The notes under the pieces: generated by a model
What the model saw: the letters and a program-made list of their open reading frames with translations, nothing else
Database searches by the model: none
Told to the model about the DNA's origin: nothing
Position numbers and translations under genes: made by a program
Shown: piece by piece, positions 36,292 through 45,374 of the stretch
How the letters are laid out: each line of letters starts with the position of its first letter
Position numbering within the stretch: the stretch's first letter is position 1
NCBI GenBank assembly: GCA_037200985.1
Contig: JBBCGJ010000001.1
Coordinates: 2,766,756 to 2,830,755, forward strand
Direction of reading: 5' to 3'
DNA from: Rhizomicrobium sp.
Lineage (GTDB): Bacteria > Pseudomonadota > Alphaproteobacteria > Micropepsales > Micropepsaceae
Length of the DNA stretch: 64,000 nt

Positions 36292-37860
36292 ATGAGAGCA
36301 ATCGATTATTTCGACCGCGGCGTGGACATCGATCCCGAGCGGCTGGCGCTCGTCGAGGGCGACAAGAAGCTGACCTTTCGCGAGCTTCAGGACCTGACGT
36401 TCAAATTCGCCTCGGCGTTGCGCGTCAACGGCGTCAAGCGCCAGGAACCCATCGCCATCTACGGCCCCAATCATTGGGGCGTGCTGGTCTGCCTGCTCGG
36501 CCTGTGGCGCGCCGGCGAAAAATGGATTCCGGTCAACGCCCGCAACGGGCTGAGCGAGAACATCCAGTACATGAACTATGTCCGCGTCTCCTGGCTGTTC
36601 TACCATTCGCAATATCGCGACGAAGCCCGCGAGTTGGCCGCGAAGGTGCCCTCGATCCGCGGCATCGTCTGCATCGACGGGAACGACGATGGCCATCCCT
36701 CGCTCGAGGCCTTCCTGAAGGAAGGCGAGGCAAGCGCCTTCGTCGATGAGTGCGACGCCTTCTGCAATCTCGACGAGGTCGTCGGCATCTTCCCGACCGG
36801 CGGCACCACCGGTCCGTCCAAGGGCGTCAACGTCACCAATCTCGGCTGGGGCACGATGCAGGAGATGTGCGCCAATTTCTGGCGCCGCGACACGGCCGAT
36901 CCGGTCTGCCTCGTCACCGCGCCGCTGACCCATGCGGCCGGCCCCGTGAGCAGCGCCTGCCTGAGCTTCGGCGCAACCATCGTCGTAATGCCGGGCTTCG
37001 ACGCGGCGGACGTGCTGGAGAACATCCAGAAATACAAGGCGACGCATCTCTATCTGCCGCCGACCGCGCTCTATGCGCTGCTCGATCATCCGGGGCGCCA
37101 CGACCACGACTATTCGAGTCTCAAGATCTTCCTGCTCGTCGGCTCGCCGGTCAGCCATGAGAAGCTGAAGCAGGCGGTCGAGACCTTCGGCGACTGCATG
37201 TGCCAGTGCTATGGCCAGGTGGAAAGCCCGCTGATCACGACCTGGCTGCCGCCCGAGATCGTCGCGGCCGCCGCGCGCGGCGATCATCCCGAGCGGCTCA
37301 AAAGCGCCGGCAAGCCGACCTATCCGGTGAGGGTCGGAATCATGGACGACGACGGCAATCTGCTGCCGCCGGGCGAGACCGGCGAGATCGTGGTGCGCGG
37401 CGCGCTCGTCAGCCATTCCTATTTCGAGCTGCCGGAGGCCACGGCCGAGGTGCGCCGCTTCGGCTGGCACCACACCGGCGACGTCGCCTATCGCGACAGG
37501 CACGGGTACGTCTTCATCGTCGACCGCAAGAAGGACATGGTCGTCACCGGCGGCTTCAACGTCTATTCGACCGAGGTCGAGGGCTGCGTGATGGAGATGA
37601 ACTCCGTCGCGCAATGCGCCGTGATCGGCGTGCCGCATGAGAAATGGGGCGAGGCGATCAAGGCCGTCGTGGTGCGGGCGCAGGGCTCGAACGTCACCGA
37701 GGATGAGATCATCGCGCATTGCAAGGCGCGGCTGGGCGGCGTGAAGGCGCCGAAATCGGTCGACTTCTGGGACGACATCCCGAAGACCGCGAACAACAAG
37801 ATGGACAAGAAGACGATCCGCTCGAAATACTGGGCGGGCGCGGAGCGAAACGTGCACTGA
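36292..37860 (+). CDS. Acyl-CoA ligase (AMP-forming) of the aromatic-ether cluster
   Basis: The 522-residue ANL enzyme has the P-loop IFPTGGTTGPSKGV, the aromatic/A5 region CQCYGQVESPL, the HHTGDVAYRD and VDRKKDMVVTGGFNVYSTEVE hinge, and the catalytic lysine in TANNKMDKK. It would activate an acid to its CoA thioester. Its place between GST genes and a 2-oxoglutarate dioxygenase suggests an aryl-propanoate or other lignin-derived acid. It is not a near copy of the ligase at 20289-21848. Confidence 0.85.
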   Translation: MRAIDYFDRGVDIDPERLALVEGDKKLTFRELQDLTFKFASALRVNGVKRQEPIAIYGPNHWGVLVCLLGLWRAGEKWIPVNARNGLSENIQYMNYVRVSWLFYHSQYRDEARELAAKVPSIRGIVCIDGNDDGHPSLEAFLKEGEASAFVDECDAFCNLDEVVGIFPTGGTTGPSKGVNVTNLGWGTMQEMCANFWRRDTADPVCLVTAPLTHAAGPVSSACLSFGATIVVMPGFDAADVLENIQKYKATHLYLPPTALYALLDHPGRHDHDYSSLKIFLLVGSPVSHEKLKQAVETFGDCMCQCYGQVESPLITTWLPPEIVAAAARGDHPERLKSAGKPTYPVRVGIMDDDGNLLPPGETGEIVVRGALVSHSYFELPEATAEVRRFGWHHTGDVAYRDRHGYVFIVDRKKDMVVTGGFNVYSTEVEGCVMEMNSVAQCAVIGVPHEKWGEAIKAVVVRAQGSNVTEDEIIAHCKARLGGVKAPKSVDFWDDIPKTANNKMDKKTIRSKYWAGAERNVH

Positions 37861-37880
37861 CGTCGGTGGAGGACGCCGCC

Positions 37881-38765
37881 ATGGCCATGGCTGTCAATCC
37901 GTTGCATCCCATCTTCGCCGCCGAGATCGTCGGCGCCGATCTGACCGCGCCGCCGGACGACGCACTCGTCCGCACCGTGGAAGACGCGATGGCGCGATAC
38001 GCCGTCACGGTCATGCGCACCGACGGCATCTCCGACGACGACCACATCCGCTTCAGCCGCGCCTTCGGGCCGCTCGAACTGCCGCCCCGGCTAGGCCGCT
38101 TCAACGCCGCGCGGCGCCTGCGCGGCGAATTGTTCGACGCCTCCAATCTCGACGCGAAAGGCGAGATCATCCCCTACATGTCGGACGCCCGGAAGCTCGC
38201 CAAGGGCGCCGAGAAATTCCACAGCGACAGCTCCTTCAACAAGCTGCCGACCAAATGGTCGCTGCTGCTCGGCCATATCGTGCCGCCCGAAGGCGGCGAC
38301 ACCCATTTCATCGACACCCGTGCGGTCTACGACGCCCTGCCCGAGGCGACGCGCGACCGCATCGACGGGCTGACCGCGGTCCACGATTTCTGGCGCGGCC
38401 GCGAGCGCACCGGCCTGACCGGCGTCACGGAGGCGCAGCGCGCCGGCATGCCCTCCGTCATGCATCCGCTGGTGCGCACCATGCCCTATGGCCGCAAGGC
38501 GCTCTATGTCGGCGGCCATGCCGTCGGCCTCGTCGGCTGGCCCGACGACGAAGCCCTGGCGCTGATCGACGAGCTCTACGCCTTCGCCACCCAGGACAGA
38601 TTCATTTATGTCCACAAATGGCGCCAGGGCGACCTGGTGATCTGGGACAATCGCTGCACCCTGCACCGCGCGACGCCGCTCGAATCCGACACATACAAGC
38701 GCGACGTGCGGCGCACGACCGTCAACGAATACGGCCCGGAAACCTCGGCGGACGCCGCCGCCTGA
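37881..38765 (+). CDS. TauD/TfdA-family 2-oxoglutarate-dependent dioxygenase
   Basis: The 294-residue protein starts at ATG 37881 with GGAGG eight bases upstream. The Fe(II) triad is visible as HSD (KFHSDSSF, about residues 112-119) and the distal His in NRCTLHRATP. The 2-oxoglutarate arginine lies in KRDVRRTT. TfdA enzymes break aryl-ether bonds of aryloxyacetates by hydroxylating the carbon next to oxygen. In this cluster an ether-cleaving or hydroxylating role on an aryl ether is attractive, but taurine- or carnitine-like substrates use the same fold. Confidence 0.87.
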   Translation: MAMAVNPLHPIFAAEIVGADLTAPPDDALVRTVEDAMARYAVTVMRTDGISDDDHIRFSRAFGPLELPPRLGRFNAARRLRGELFDASNLDAKGEIIPYMSDARKLAKGAEKFHSDSSFNKLPTKWSLLLGHIVPPEGGDTHFIDTRAVYDALPEATRDRIDGLTAVHDFWRGRERTGLTGVTEAQRAGMPSVMHPLVRTMPYGRKALYVGGHAVGLVGWPDDEALALIDELYAFATQDRFIYVHKWRQGDLVIWDNRCTLHRATPLESDTYKRDVRRTTVNEYGPETSADAAA

Positions 38766-38782
38766 GCGCGCAAGGAGTGGGC

Positions 38783-39661
38783 ATGGAAAACCTCGAAGGG
38801 AAATGCGCCTTCGTCACCGGCGGCGCGAGCGGGCTCGGCCTCGGCATCGCCTGGGCGCTGCTCGAAGCCGGAATGAAGGTTGCGATCGCCGATTTCCGGA
38901 AAGACCATATCGAGACCGCGCTGGCGTTCTTCGAATCGATCCAGCGGGGCCGCGACGTCGTCGCGGTCGAGCTGGACGTCACCGACCGCCCTCAATTCGC
39001 GCGCGCCGCCGATCAGGCCTTCGCCGCGCTCGGCAAGGTGCATGTGCTGGTGAACAATGCCGGTGTCGGCATTCTCGGGCCGGTCACGACCGCGACCTTC
39101 GCCGATTGGGATTTCGGCATCGACGTCAATCTCGGCGGCGTCGTCAACGGCATCGCCACCTTCCTGCCGCGCATGATCGCCCAGGGCGAGGGCGGCCACA
39201 TCGTCACCACCTCCTCGATCTCGGCGCTGACGCCCTCGCCGCGCGATTCGGTGATATACGCCACGACCAAGGCCGCAACCCTCGCGATGGGCGAGGCGAT
39301 GCGCGACGAGCTGGCCGATCACAAGATCGGCGTGTCTGTGCTGATGCCCGGTCCGTTCAAGACCAATATCCGCGAAGCCGGAAAGAACCGGCCGGCGCGC
39401 TATCAGACCGGCTCCGGCTATGGCGCGGTCGAGGAGCGGCTTTCCAGGCGCGAGGACGCGCCGGACTGGCTGGAGCCCATCGAGGCCGGCCGCATGGTGG
39501 TCGCCGCGATCCGCGAGGATCGCCTCTATGTGATCACCCATGGCGAGTTCAAAGGCTGGACGGAGTCGAAGTTCGAGGACATCCTCGCCGCCTTCCCGCC
39601 GCCGCGCGATCCCGAGCGCGCCAAGGCGATGGGCCGCCGCCGGCCCGTGCGGCCGGCGTGA
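38783..39661 (+). CDS. Short-chain dehydrogenase, LigD-like Calpha-dehydrogenase candidate
   Basis: The 292-residue SDR has the NAD(P) motif TGGASGLGLG, NNAG, and the catalytic Ser (TSSIS) with YATTK. Its longer C-terminal part (KTNIREAGKNRPARY, LEPIEAGRMVVAAI, YVITHGEFK) follows the order of LigD/LigL/LigN, which oxidise the benzylic alcohol of guaiacylglycerol-beta-aryl ethers to the ketone that beta-etherases need. The last base of its stop is the first base of the GST copy 3 start, so the two are coupled, which fits consecutive steps. Other benzylic alcohols are possible. Confidence 0.8.
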   Translation: MENLEGKCAFVTGGASGLGLGIAWALLEAGMKVAIADFRKDHIETALAFFESIQRGRDVVAVELDVTDRPQFARAADQAFAALGKVHVLVNNAGVGILGPVTTATFADWDFGIDVNLGGVVNGIATFLPRMIAQGEGGHIVTTSSISALTPSPRDSVIYATTKAATLAMGEAMRDELADHKIGVSVLMPGPFKTNIREAGKNRPARYQTGSGYGAVEERLSRREDAPDWLEPIEAGRMVVAAIREDRLYVITHGEFKGWTESKFEDILAAFPPPRDPERAKAMGRRRPVRPA

Positions 39662-40392
39662 TGCTGGAGCTTTATCACGCCGAACCCGCGTCCAACAGTT
39701 TGAAGGTCCTCATCTGCCTGAAGGAGAAGGGCCTCGATTTCGTCAGCCACCTGATGGACATCCAGGCCTTCGAACAGCATGAGCCGGCGTTCCTCAAGAT
39801 CAATCCCGACGGCCAGGTGCCGGTGCTGGTGCATGACGGAACGGTGGTCACCGAATCGACGGTGATCAACGAATATCTCGATCAGGTTTTCCCATCGCCG
39901 CCGCTGCGGCCCGAGAGCGCCATCGAAGCGGCGCGCATGCGCGCCTTCACCAAATATGTCGACGAGTATTTCCGCCCCGCCCTCAGCCAGATCGGCTGGC
40001 AGCTCATGATCCACGCCATCACCGACAAGCTCAGCCCCGAAGACTTCGAGGCCAGGCTCGCCCGCATCCCGCGCGAGGAGAAGCGCGAGAAGTGGCGCAC
40101 CGCCGCGGCGCAGGGCTACACGCCGGAACAGATGGCGGCCTGGCGGCGCACGCTGGCGGAGGGCATCGGCAAGGCCGAAGCGGCGCTGAGGACGTCGCCC
40201 TGGCTCGCCGGTCCGCATTATTCGCTCGCCGACATCGCGATGTTTGCCATGGCCGCTCACATGCCGGCGCGTTTTTCCGACATTATGAGCGACACGGTGT
40301 CGCCCCGTTTCACGGAATGGCACGCGCGCATGAACGCGCGTCCCGCCGTGATCGCCGCGCTCGCGATGCCGACGCCGGTGCGTGGACGTTAA
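39661..40392 (+). CDS. Glutathione S-transferase, LigF-like beta-etherase candidate (copy 3)
   Basis: The 243-residue protein is the closest of the three copies to LigF: LELYHAEPASNSLKVL, INPDGQVPVLVHDGTVVTES, TVINEYLDQVFP, KYVDEYFRPALSQIGW and YSLADIAMFA. LigF-type enzymes attack the Cbeta of the alpha-keto ether with glutathione and release the phenol. Coupling to the LigD-like SDR through a TGATG overlap supports that pathway. A glutathione lyase of the LigG type, which would finish the reaction, is not obvious here unless copy 1 or 2 does it. Confidence 0.83.
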   Translation: MLELYHAEPASNSLKVLICLKEKGLDFVSHLMDIQAFEQHEPAFLKINPDGQVPVLVHDGTVVTESTVINEYLDQVFPSPPLRPESAIEAARMRAFTKYVDEYFRPALSQIGWQLMIHAITDKLSPEDFEARLARIPREEKREKWRTAAAQGYTPEQMAAWRRTLAEGIGKAEAALRTSPWLAGPHYSLADIAMFAMAAHMPARFSDIMSDTVSPRFTEWHARMNARPAVIAALAMPTPVRGR

Positions 40393-40467
40393 GATGGCGT
40401 CGCGCCGCGCGAGGCACTAACCTGCGGACCGAACAAACGCGCCGTGAAGGCGTTCAAAGGGGGCGGG

Positions 40468-41769
40468 ATGACCGAGGATGTGCGCGCGCTGGTGCGCGAA
40501 GGGGCGATGACCCGTTTTCAGATCGTCGCCGTGGCGGTGTGCATGGCGATCAACGCACTCGACGGTTTCGACGTGCTGTCCATCGCCTTCACCGGCCCGC
40601 AGATCGCCAAGGAATGGCTGCTGCCGCCGACCGAGCTCGGCCTGCTCTTCAGTTCGGGCCTCGCCGGCATGATGGTCGGATCGCTCGTCCTGTCGCCCTT
40701 CGCCGACATCCTCGGCCGGCGCATCGTCGTGCTGGGCGGCCTCGCCATGATCACGGTCGGCATGCTGTTCTCCGGGCTGGCGCATAGCCTCACGGAGCTG
40801 GCGCTGCTGCGCGTCTTCACCGGGCTCGGCCTCGGCGCGCTGTTCTCCAGCATCAACACCATCGTGACGGAATACGCTTCCGACAAGCGCAAGAGCCTGG
40901 CGATCTCCATCATGGCGGTCGGCTATCCTATCGGCGCCACCATCGGCGGCACCATCGCGGTGTTCCTCATCGCCTATCACGGCTGGCGTTCGGTGTTCTT
41001 CTTCGGCGCGTCGATCTCCGCTTTGCTCATCCCCATCGCCTTCATCACGCTGCCGGAATCGCTCGAATTCCTGCTCGCCCGGCGGCCGCGCAACGCGCTG
41101 GCCCGGCTCAATCTCCTGCTGCGCCGGATGGGGCATCCCGCGCTGGCCGTCTTGCCGCAAGTCGCGACGGTCGAGGCCGAAAGCGTGTTCGCGGTGTTCG
41201 ATCGCGCCTTCCTCTCGCGCACGGTTCTGATCGTCTCGGCCTATTTCCTCGCCATGCTGCCGTTCTATTTCATGCTGAACTGGACGCCGAAGGTGCTGGT
41301 CGACCAGGGCCTGTCGGTCTCGACCGGAATCTCCGGCGCGGTGGTGATGAACGGCGTCGGCGTCTTCGGCGGGCTGTTGTTCGGCATCATCGCCAACCTG
41401 GTCGGGCTGCGGCAGCTCACCTCGATCAGCATGGTGCTGTTCTTCGTCGCCATCGCCGGCTTCGGCGCGGTGGGCACGAACCTGACTCTGCTGCTGATCC
41501 TGGCGGCGGCGGTCGGCTTCTTCATGATCTCGATGATCAGCGGCCTCTACGCCATCGTCGGCGTGATGTATCCGGTGCGGGTGCGCAACACCGGCACCGG
41601 CCTGGTGCTCGGCATCGGCAGGCTCGGCGCGGTGACCGGGCCCTATCTCGGCGGCATGATGATCGCCGCGGGATGGTCGCGGCCGGTCTATTGTGCCGTG
41701 CTGGCCGCGCCGCTGCTGCTGTCGGCGATCCTCGTCCGCCGCGTACCGCTGCTCACAGACCCATCCTAG
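40468..41769 (+). CDS. MFS transporter, aromatic acid:H+ symporter (AAHS) type
   Basis: The 433-residue protein has about twelve membrane segments. Helix 1 has INALDGFDVLSIAFTGP, the DGxD motif of PcaK/VanK/BenK-type carriers; the helix 2-3 loop has FADILGRR, and PESLEFLL follows helix 6. It probably imports protocatechuate, vanillate or similar acids. ATG 40468 after AAAGGGGG was chosen. It is 75 bases beyond GST copy 3 and closes the plus-strand block. Its TAG stop lies within CTAG, shared with the stop of the convergent hpnK. Confidence 0.83.
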   Translation: MTEDVRALVREGAMTRFQIVAVAVCMAINALDGFDVLSIAFTGPQIAKEWLLPPTELGLLFSSGLAGMMVGSLVLSPFADILGRRIVVLGGLAMITVGMLFSGLAHSLTELALLRVFTGLGLGALFSSINTIVTEYASDKRKSLAISIMAVGYPIGATIGGTIAVFLIAYHGWRSVFFFGASISALLIPIAFITLPESLEFLLARRPRNALARLNLLLRRMGHPALAVLPQVATVEAESVFAVFDRAFLSRTVLIVSAYFLAMLPFYFMLNWTPKVLVDQGLSVSTGISGAVVMNGVGVFGGLLFGIIANLVGLRQLTSISMVLFFVAIAGFGAVGTNLTLLLILAAAVGFFMISMISGLYAIVGVMYPVRVRNTGTGLVLGIGRLGAVTGPYLGGMMIAAGWSRPVYCAVLAAPLLLSAILVRRVPLLTDPS

Positions 41770-42599
41770 AAATCCGCGAAGCCGCCCTTCGCGATGCCGG
41801 CATTGCGGAACGCCGCGACCACGCGCGGCGCGACCAGCGCTGCCAGTTCGTCGGCATAGCGATAGCCGGGCGCCGAGCCGGGATAGGGTCCTGTCGCGGG
41901 ATGCAGATAAAGCTCGCTCAGGCCTTCGGGCAGGTTCTCGATCAGCCCCAGCACCCGCGCCGGCGTCATCGCGCCGGACCAGGCAAGCCCGAACACCTGA
42001 TCCGGCACGCGCATCCCCGCCGCGCGCAGCCGCGCCCGCGCCAGCATCGCCCAGGGCGCGGTGGCGAGCGCCGAAGGCAGCTTCGCTTTCGGATCGGCCT
42101 TGCGCAGCACGGCGTTGGGCTCCAGCGGCACGCGCATCGCGCGCAGGCCATGGGCCTTGCCGGCGCGCAGGATCGCCGAGGCGATCGTCGGATGCAGATG
42201 GAAATGCTTGTGTGTGTTGACGTGGTCGAGGGCGAGCCCGGTTGCGCGGAACGCATCGAACTGCGCCTCGATCTCGGCCAGGAGCTGGCGACGGACTTTC
42301 GGGCGGAAGAACATGTTCGCGGCCGATGCGGCCATGTCGCCGCGGAAATTTCCCGACGCGTCGACCAGGTCGGGCACCGCCGAGGCCGGCAGCGTCGGCC
42401 GGCCTTCGACCAGGACGACATGCAGCCCGACGCGCAGCCGCGGCAACGCCCGCGCCCGCTGGACCGCGTCGCCGGCCGCCGGCGCCGAGACCATCAGGCT
42501 CGCGGCGGTGAGGATGCCGTTGGCATGCGCCTCCTCGACCGCGTCGTTGACCTGGGCGGCGGCGCCGAAATCGTCGGCCGTGACGATGAGAGCCTTCAG
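41766..42599 (-). CDS. hpnK: Hopanoid biosynthesis protein HpnK (YdjC-family deacetylase)
   Basis: The 277-residue YdjC/ChbG-fold protein has the metal and catalytic motifs TADDFG near the start, HVNTHKHFHLHP and ELYLHPATG. HpnK removes the acetyl group from N-acetylglucosaminyl bacteriohopanetetrol. The family N-terminus MKALIVTADDFG is exactly reproduced if translation begins at CTG 42597-42599, inside the hpnJ stop (CTGA). No ATG, GTG or TTG lies nearby in frame, so a CTG start is the best reading. The open frame upstream is an out-of-frame shadow of hpnJ. Confidence 0.85.
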   Translation of the reverse strand: MKALIVTADDFGAAAQVNDAVEEAHANGILTAASLMVSAPAAGDAVQRARALPRLRVGLHVVLVEGRPTLPASAVPDLVDASGNFRGDMAASAANMFFRPKVRRQLLAEIEAQFDAFRATGLALDHVNTHKHFHLHPTIASAILRAGKAHGLRAMRVPLEPNAVLRKADPKAKLPSALATAPWAMLARARLRAAGMRVPDQVFGLAWSGAMTPARVLGLIENLPEGLSELYLHPATGPYPGSAPGYRYADELAALVAPRVVAAFRNAGIAKGGFADF

Positions 42600-44020
42600 G
42601 ATACGATCATGTCTTCGCGGTTGCGCAGGAACTGGAAGAACTCCATGCCTTCGCGCAAGCGCCGCACCAGCATGTCGCGGCTGGTCAGCATCTCCTTGAC
42701 GATCTCGATGATCTTGGACGGGCGGAAATAGAACTTCTTGTAGAAGTCCTCCACCGAATCGAAGATCTCGGTATGGCCGAGATGCGGATAGTTCAAGGGC
42801 GCGATCTGCGTGCCGTCGTCGGTCAGAAGGTCGACGTCCGACGCGAACCAGCCGTTCTCCTTGGCTTGGCGGTAGAGGAACGTCCCCGGATAGGGCGCCG
42901 CCAGCGACACCTGGATGGTGTGCGGGTTCACTTCCTTGGCGAACGCGAGCGTCTCCTGGATCGTCTCGCGGGTCTCGCCCGGCAGACCGAGGATGAAGGT
43001 GCCGTGCACCACGATGCCGAGCTCGTGGCAGTCCTTGGAGAAGCGCTTGGCGACGGGAACGAGCAGGCCCTTCTTGATGTTGTGCAGGATCTGCTGATTG
43101 CCGGATTCGTAGCCGACGAGAAGAAGCCTGAGCCCGTTCGCCTTCATCACCTCCAGCGTCTTGCGCGGCACGTTCGCCTTGGCGTTGCACGACCACACCA
43201 CGTTCAGCGGTCCGAGAGCGCGGGCGAGCTGCTCCACGCGGTCGTGGTTGTCGGTCAGGGTGTCGTCGTCGAAGAATATCTCCTTCACCTCGGGGAAGTT
43301 CTCCTTGACGTACTTCACGTCCTGGACCACGCGGTCGATCGACATGAAGCGATATTTGTGCCCGCCGATGGTCTGCGGCCACAGGCAGAAGGTGCAGCGC
43401 GATTTGCAGCCGCGCCCGGTGTACCACGACATGTAGGGATGCAGCAGGTAGCCGCCGAAATACTGCTTCACGTCGAGCTGCTTGTAGAGCGGCAGCACCG
43501 ACGGCAGCTTGTCCATGTCGACCAGGATCTCGCGCTCCGGATTGGAGACGATCTTGCGGTCGGCGTCGCGGTAGGTGAGGCCCGTGATGGTGGACCAGTC
43601 GGCGCCTTCGGCCAGCTCCTGGATCGTGAAGTCGTATTCGTTGCGCGCGACGAAATCGAGCGCGGCGCAGGCTTCCATGCTCTCGACCGGCTCGACCGCG
43701 ACCTTGGCGCCGATGAAACCGATCTTGGCGGTGGGATTGATGGCGCGGATCATCGTCGCCGTCTTGCAGTCCGACTTGAAGCTGGGCGTTGACGTGTGGA
43801 TCACGATCAGCTCATGCGTCTTCAGGTCCTCCTCGATGTCCTTGAAGGACAGGTTGTGCGGCGGCGCGTCGATGAGCTTTGAGCCCGGCACCATGGCGGC
43901 GGCCTGCGCCAGCCAGGTCGGGAACCAGAACGACTTCACCTCGCGCTTCATCTGGTAGCGCGCGCCGGCGCCGCCGTCATAGCCGTCGAAGGAGGGAGCC
44001 TGAAGAAAGAGCGCTTTCAT
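42596..44020 (-). CDS. hpnJ: Hopanoid biosynthesis radical SAM protein HpnJ
   Basis: The 474-residue protein has an N-terminal B12-binding-like half (LFLQAPSFDGYDGG through IGFIGAKVAVEP) and a radical SAM barrel with C205, C209, C212 (GRGCKSRCTFCLWP). FFDDDTLTDN and LLVGYESGN follow. HpnJ converts the glucosaminyl hopanoid into the cyclitol ether. The start ATG follows AGAGGTTGGT. It lies between hpnI and hpnK with an 8-base gap and a CTGA overlap, so the three genes form one minus-strand operon. Confidence 0.92.
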   Translation of the reverse strand: MKALFLQAPSFDGYDGGAGARYQMKREVKSFWFPTWLAQAAAMVPGSKLIDAPPHNLSFKDIEEDLKTHELIVIHTSTPSFKSDCKTATMIRAINPTAKIGFIGAKVAVEPVESMEACAALDFVARNEYDFTIQELAEGADWSTITGLTYRDADRKIVSNPEREILVDMDKLPSVLPLYKQLDVKQYFGGYLLHPYMSWYTGRGCKSRCTFCLWPQTIGGHKYRFMSIDRVVQDVKYVKENFPEVKEIFFDDDTLTDNHDRVEQLARALGPLNVVWSCNAKANVPRKTLEVMKANGLRLLLVGYESGNQQILHNIKKGLLVPVAKRFSKDCHELGIVVHGTFILGLPGETRETIQETLAFAKEVNPHTIQVSLAAPYPGTFLYRQAKENGWFASDVDLLTDDGTQIAPLNYPHLGHTEIFDSVEDFYKKFYFRPSKIIEIVKEMLTSRDMLVRRLREGMEFFQFLRNREDMIVS

Positions 44021-44028
44021 ACCAACCT

Positions 44029-45165
44029 CTACAATTGCGACATGGCACCGGAAGGTTCGACCTTCAAGCGGGTGCCGCGCCAGGCCACCTTCTGACCGAA
44101 AAACGAGGCCATGAAAACAGCCGCAGAGAGGGTGTCGCGGATCGGCAACAGCCAGTATGGCCCCGAAGCCGCGCCGAAGGCCTTTTCCACACGGCGCTTA
44201 AGGATAAAACGGGCGAACAAAGCCGCCGAGACCGCGGCGATTCCGGGGATACCCAGAACCGCCAGCGCCGCGAGCGCCACCGGTAGCGGAAAAGTCACGA
44301 TAGTTCCCAGATGCGAGACCGGCCGCAGGATCCGCACCGTGCGGCTCCAGCGCAGCTCGTGGTGGAACAGGTCGCGCAGCGTCTCCTCGGTGCAGCGATG
44401 CGTCACCGCCATGGGCAGCACCCGCACGCGCATCCCGCGATGGCGGATGGCGCGGCCCATCTCATAGTCGTCCGCCAGGTAGTTCGAGAACGCGTCGAAG
44501 CCGCCGATCAGGTCGAGCGTGGTCTTGCGCAGCGCGATGGTCGAGCCGAGGCAGGCATCGGCGACGCCCCACCAGGTGCCGAAAATCATGTTCGGCAGGA
44601 ATTCGTAGGACGTGCCCATCGCCGCCAGCGTCGACCAGGCGCTGGCGCCGGCGCGGCCGGTATAGGGACAGGTCACCGCGCCGATGCCGGGCTGCTGCAG
44701 CGCGCCGACCACGCGGCGCAGATAGTCGCGCGGCACCGCGATGTCGCTGTCGCTCAGCACCAGCGCGCCGTGCCTGGCGTGCTCCATCATGTTGATCAGG
44801 TTGCACACCTTGGCGTTGGAGCCGTAGCGGCGCGGATCGATCACCAATTCGATGTCGATGCCCGGGTGGCGCGCTTTCAGGTGATTGACCACGGCGATGG
44901 CCGGGTCGGCCGCGTCCTGCACGCCGAAGACGATCTGGATCGGCGCGGGATAGTCCTGCGCGAGGAAGGTATCGAGGTCCTCTTCGAGCCCGACCGAGTC
45001 GAAATGCAGCGGCTTGAGCAGCGTAACGGCCGGGAATTCGCCGGCCGAAGGTACCCGAACGGCGGCGAACCGCCCGACGATGCTGGCGGCCAGCAGCGTG
45101 TAGAGCGCGCCCGCCAGCGACAGCGCAACGAACAGCCAGCCCAGGCTATGCAACACGACATGCAT
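44029..45165 (-). CDS. hpnI: Hopanoid glycosyltransferase HpnI
   Basis: The 378-residue GT2/GT21-type enzyme resembles ceramide glucosyltransferase. An N-terminal membrane segment is followed by the donor-binding SDSDIAVP, the catalytic LADDYEMG and the HELRWSRTVR motif, then two to three C-terminal membrane helices. It transfers N-acetylglucosamine to bacteriohopanetetrol at the inner membrane, the first step before HpnK and HpnJ. These lipids stiffen the outer membrane of hopanoid producers. The scaffold genes (shc, hpnCDE) are not in the window. Confidence 0.92.
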   Translation of the reverse strand: MHVVLHSLGWLFVALSLAGALYTLLAASIVGRFAAVRVPSAGEFPAVTLLKPLHFDSVGLEEDLDTFLAQDYPAPIQIVFGVQDAADPAIAVVNHLKARHPGIDIELVIDPRRYGSNAKVCNLINMMEHARHGALVLSDSDIAVPRDYLRRVVGALQQPGIGAVTCPYTGRAGASAWSTLAAMGTSYEFLPNMIFGTWWGVADACLGSTIALRKTTLDLIGGFDAFSNYLADDYEMGRAIRHRGMRVRVLPMAVTHRCTEETLRDLFHHELRWSRTVRILRPVSHLGTIVTFPLPVALAALAVLGIPGIAAVSAALFARFILKRRVEKAFGAASGPYWLLPIRDTLSAAVFMASFFGQKVAWRGTRLKVEPSGAMSQL

Positions 45166-45281
45166 GCGAACGCGCTCCGGCGACCCCGGCCCCCACCGAG
45201 ATCGTGGCTACATTCGCATTTTCAAGGCGCTTAGTGAATTCTCCGCCATGGACCGGGGTTAATGCTGTCCCGGCAGAGAAA

Positions 45282-45312
45282 AGTCCGGAGCGGACCGACG
45301 CCGCTCCGGACT
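45282..45312 (-). terminator. Intrinsic terminator after the Gly/His-rich gene
   Basis: AGTCCGGAGCGG at 45282-45293 pairs perfectly with CCGCTCCGGACT at 45301-45312 around a 7-base loop. On the minus strand it is followed by TTTCTCT, giving a strong rho-independent terminator 63 bases past the stop at 45375. hpnI therefore needs its own promoter in 45166-45281. Confidence 0.8.
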
Positions 45313-45374
45313 CGCGGACCACGACAGGCCGGCGGTCCCGCCGTTTCACAGGCCGGGACAACCGCGCGGCGCCG

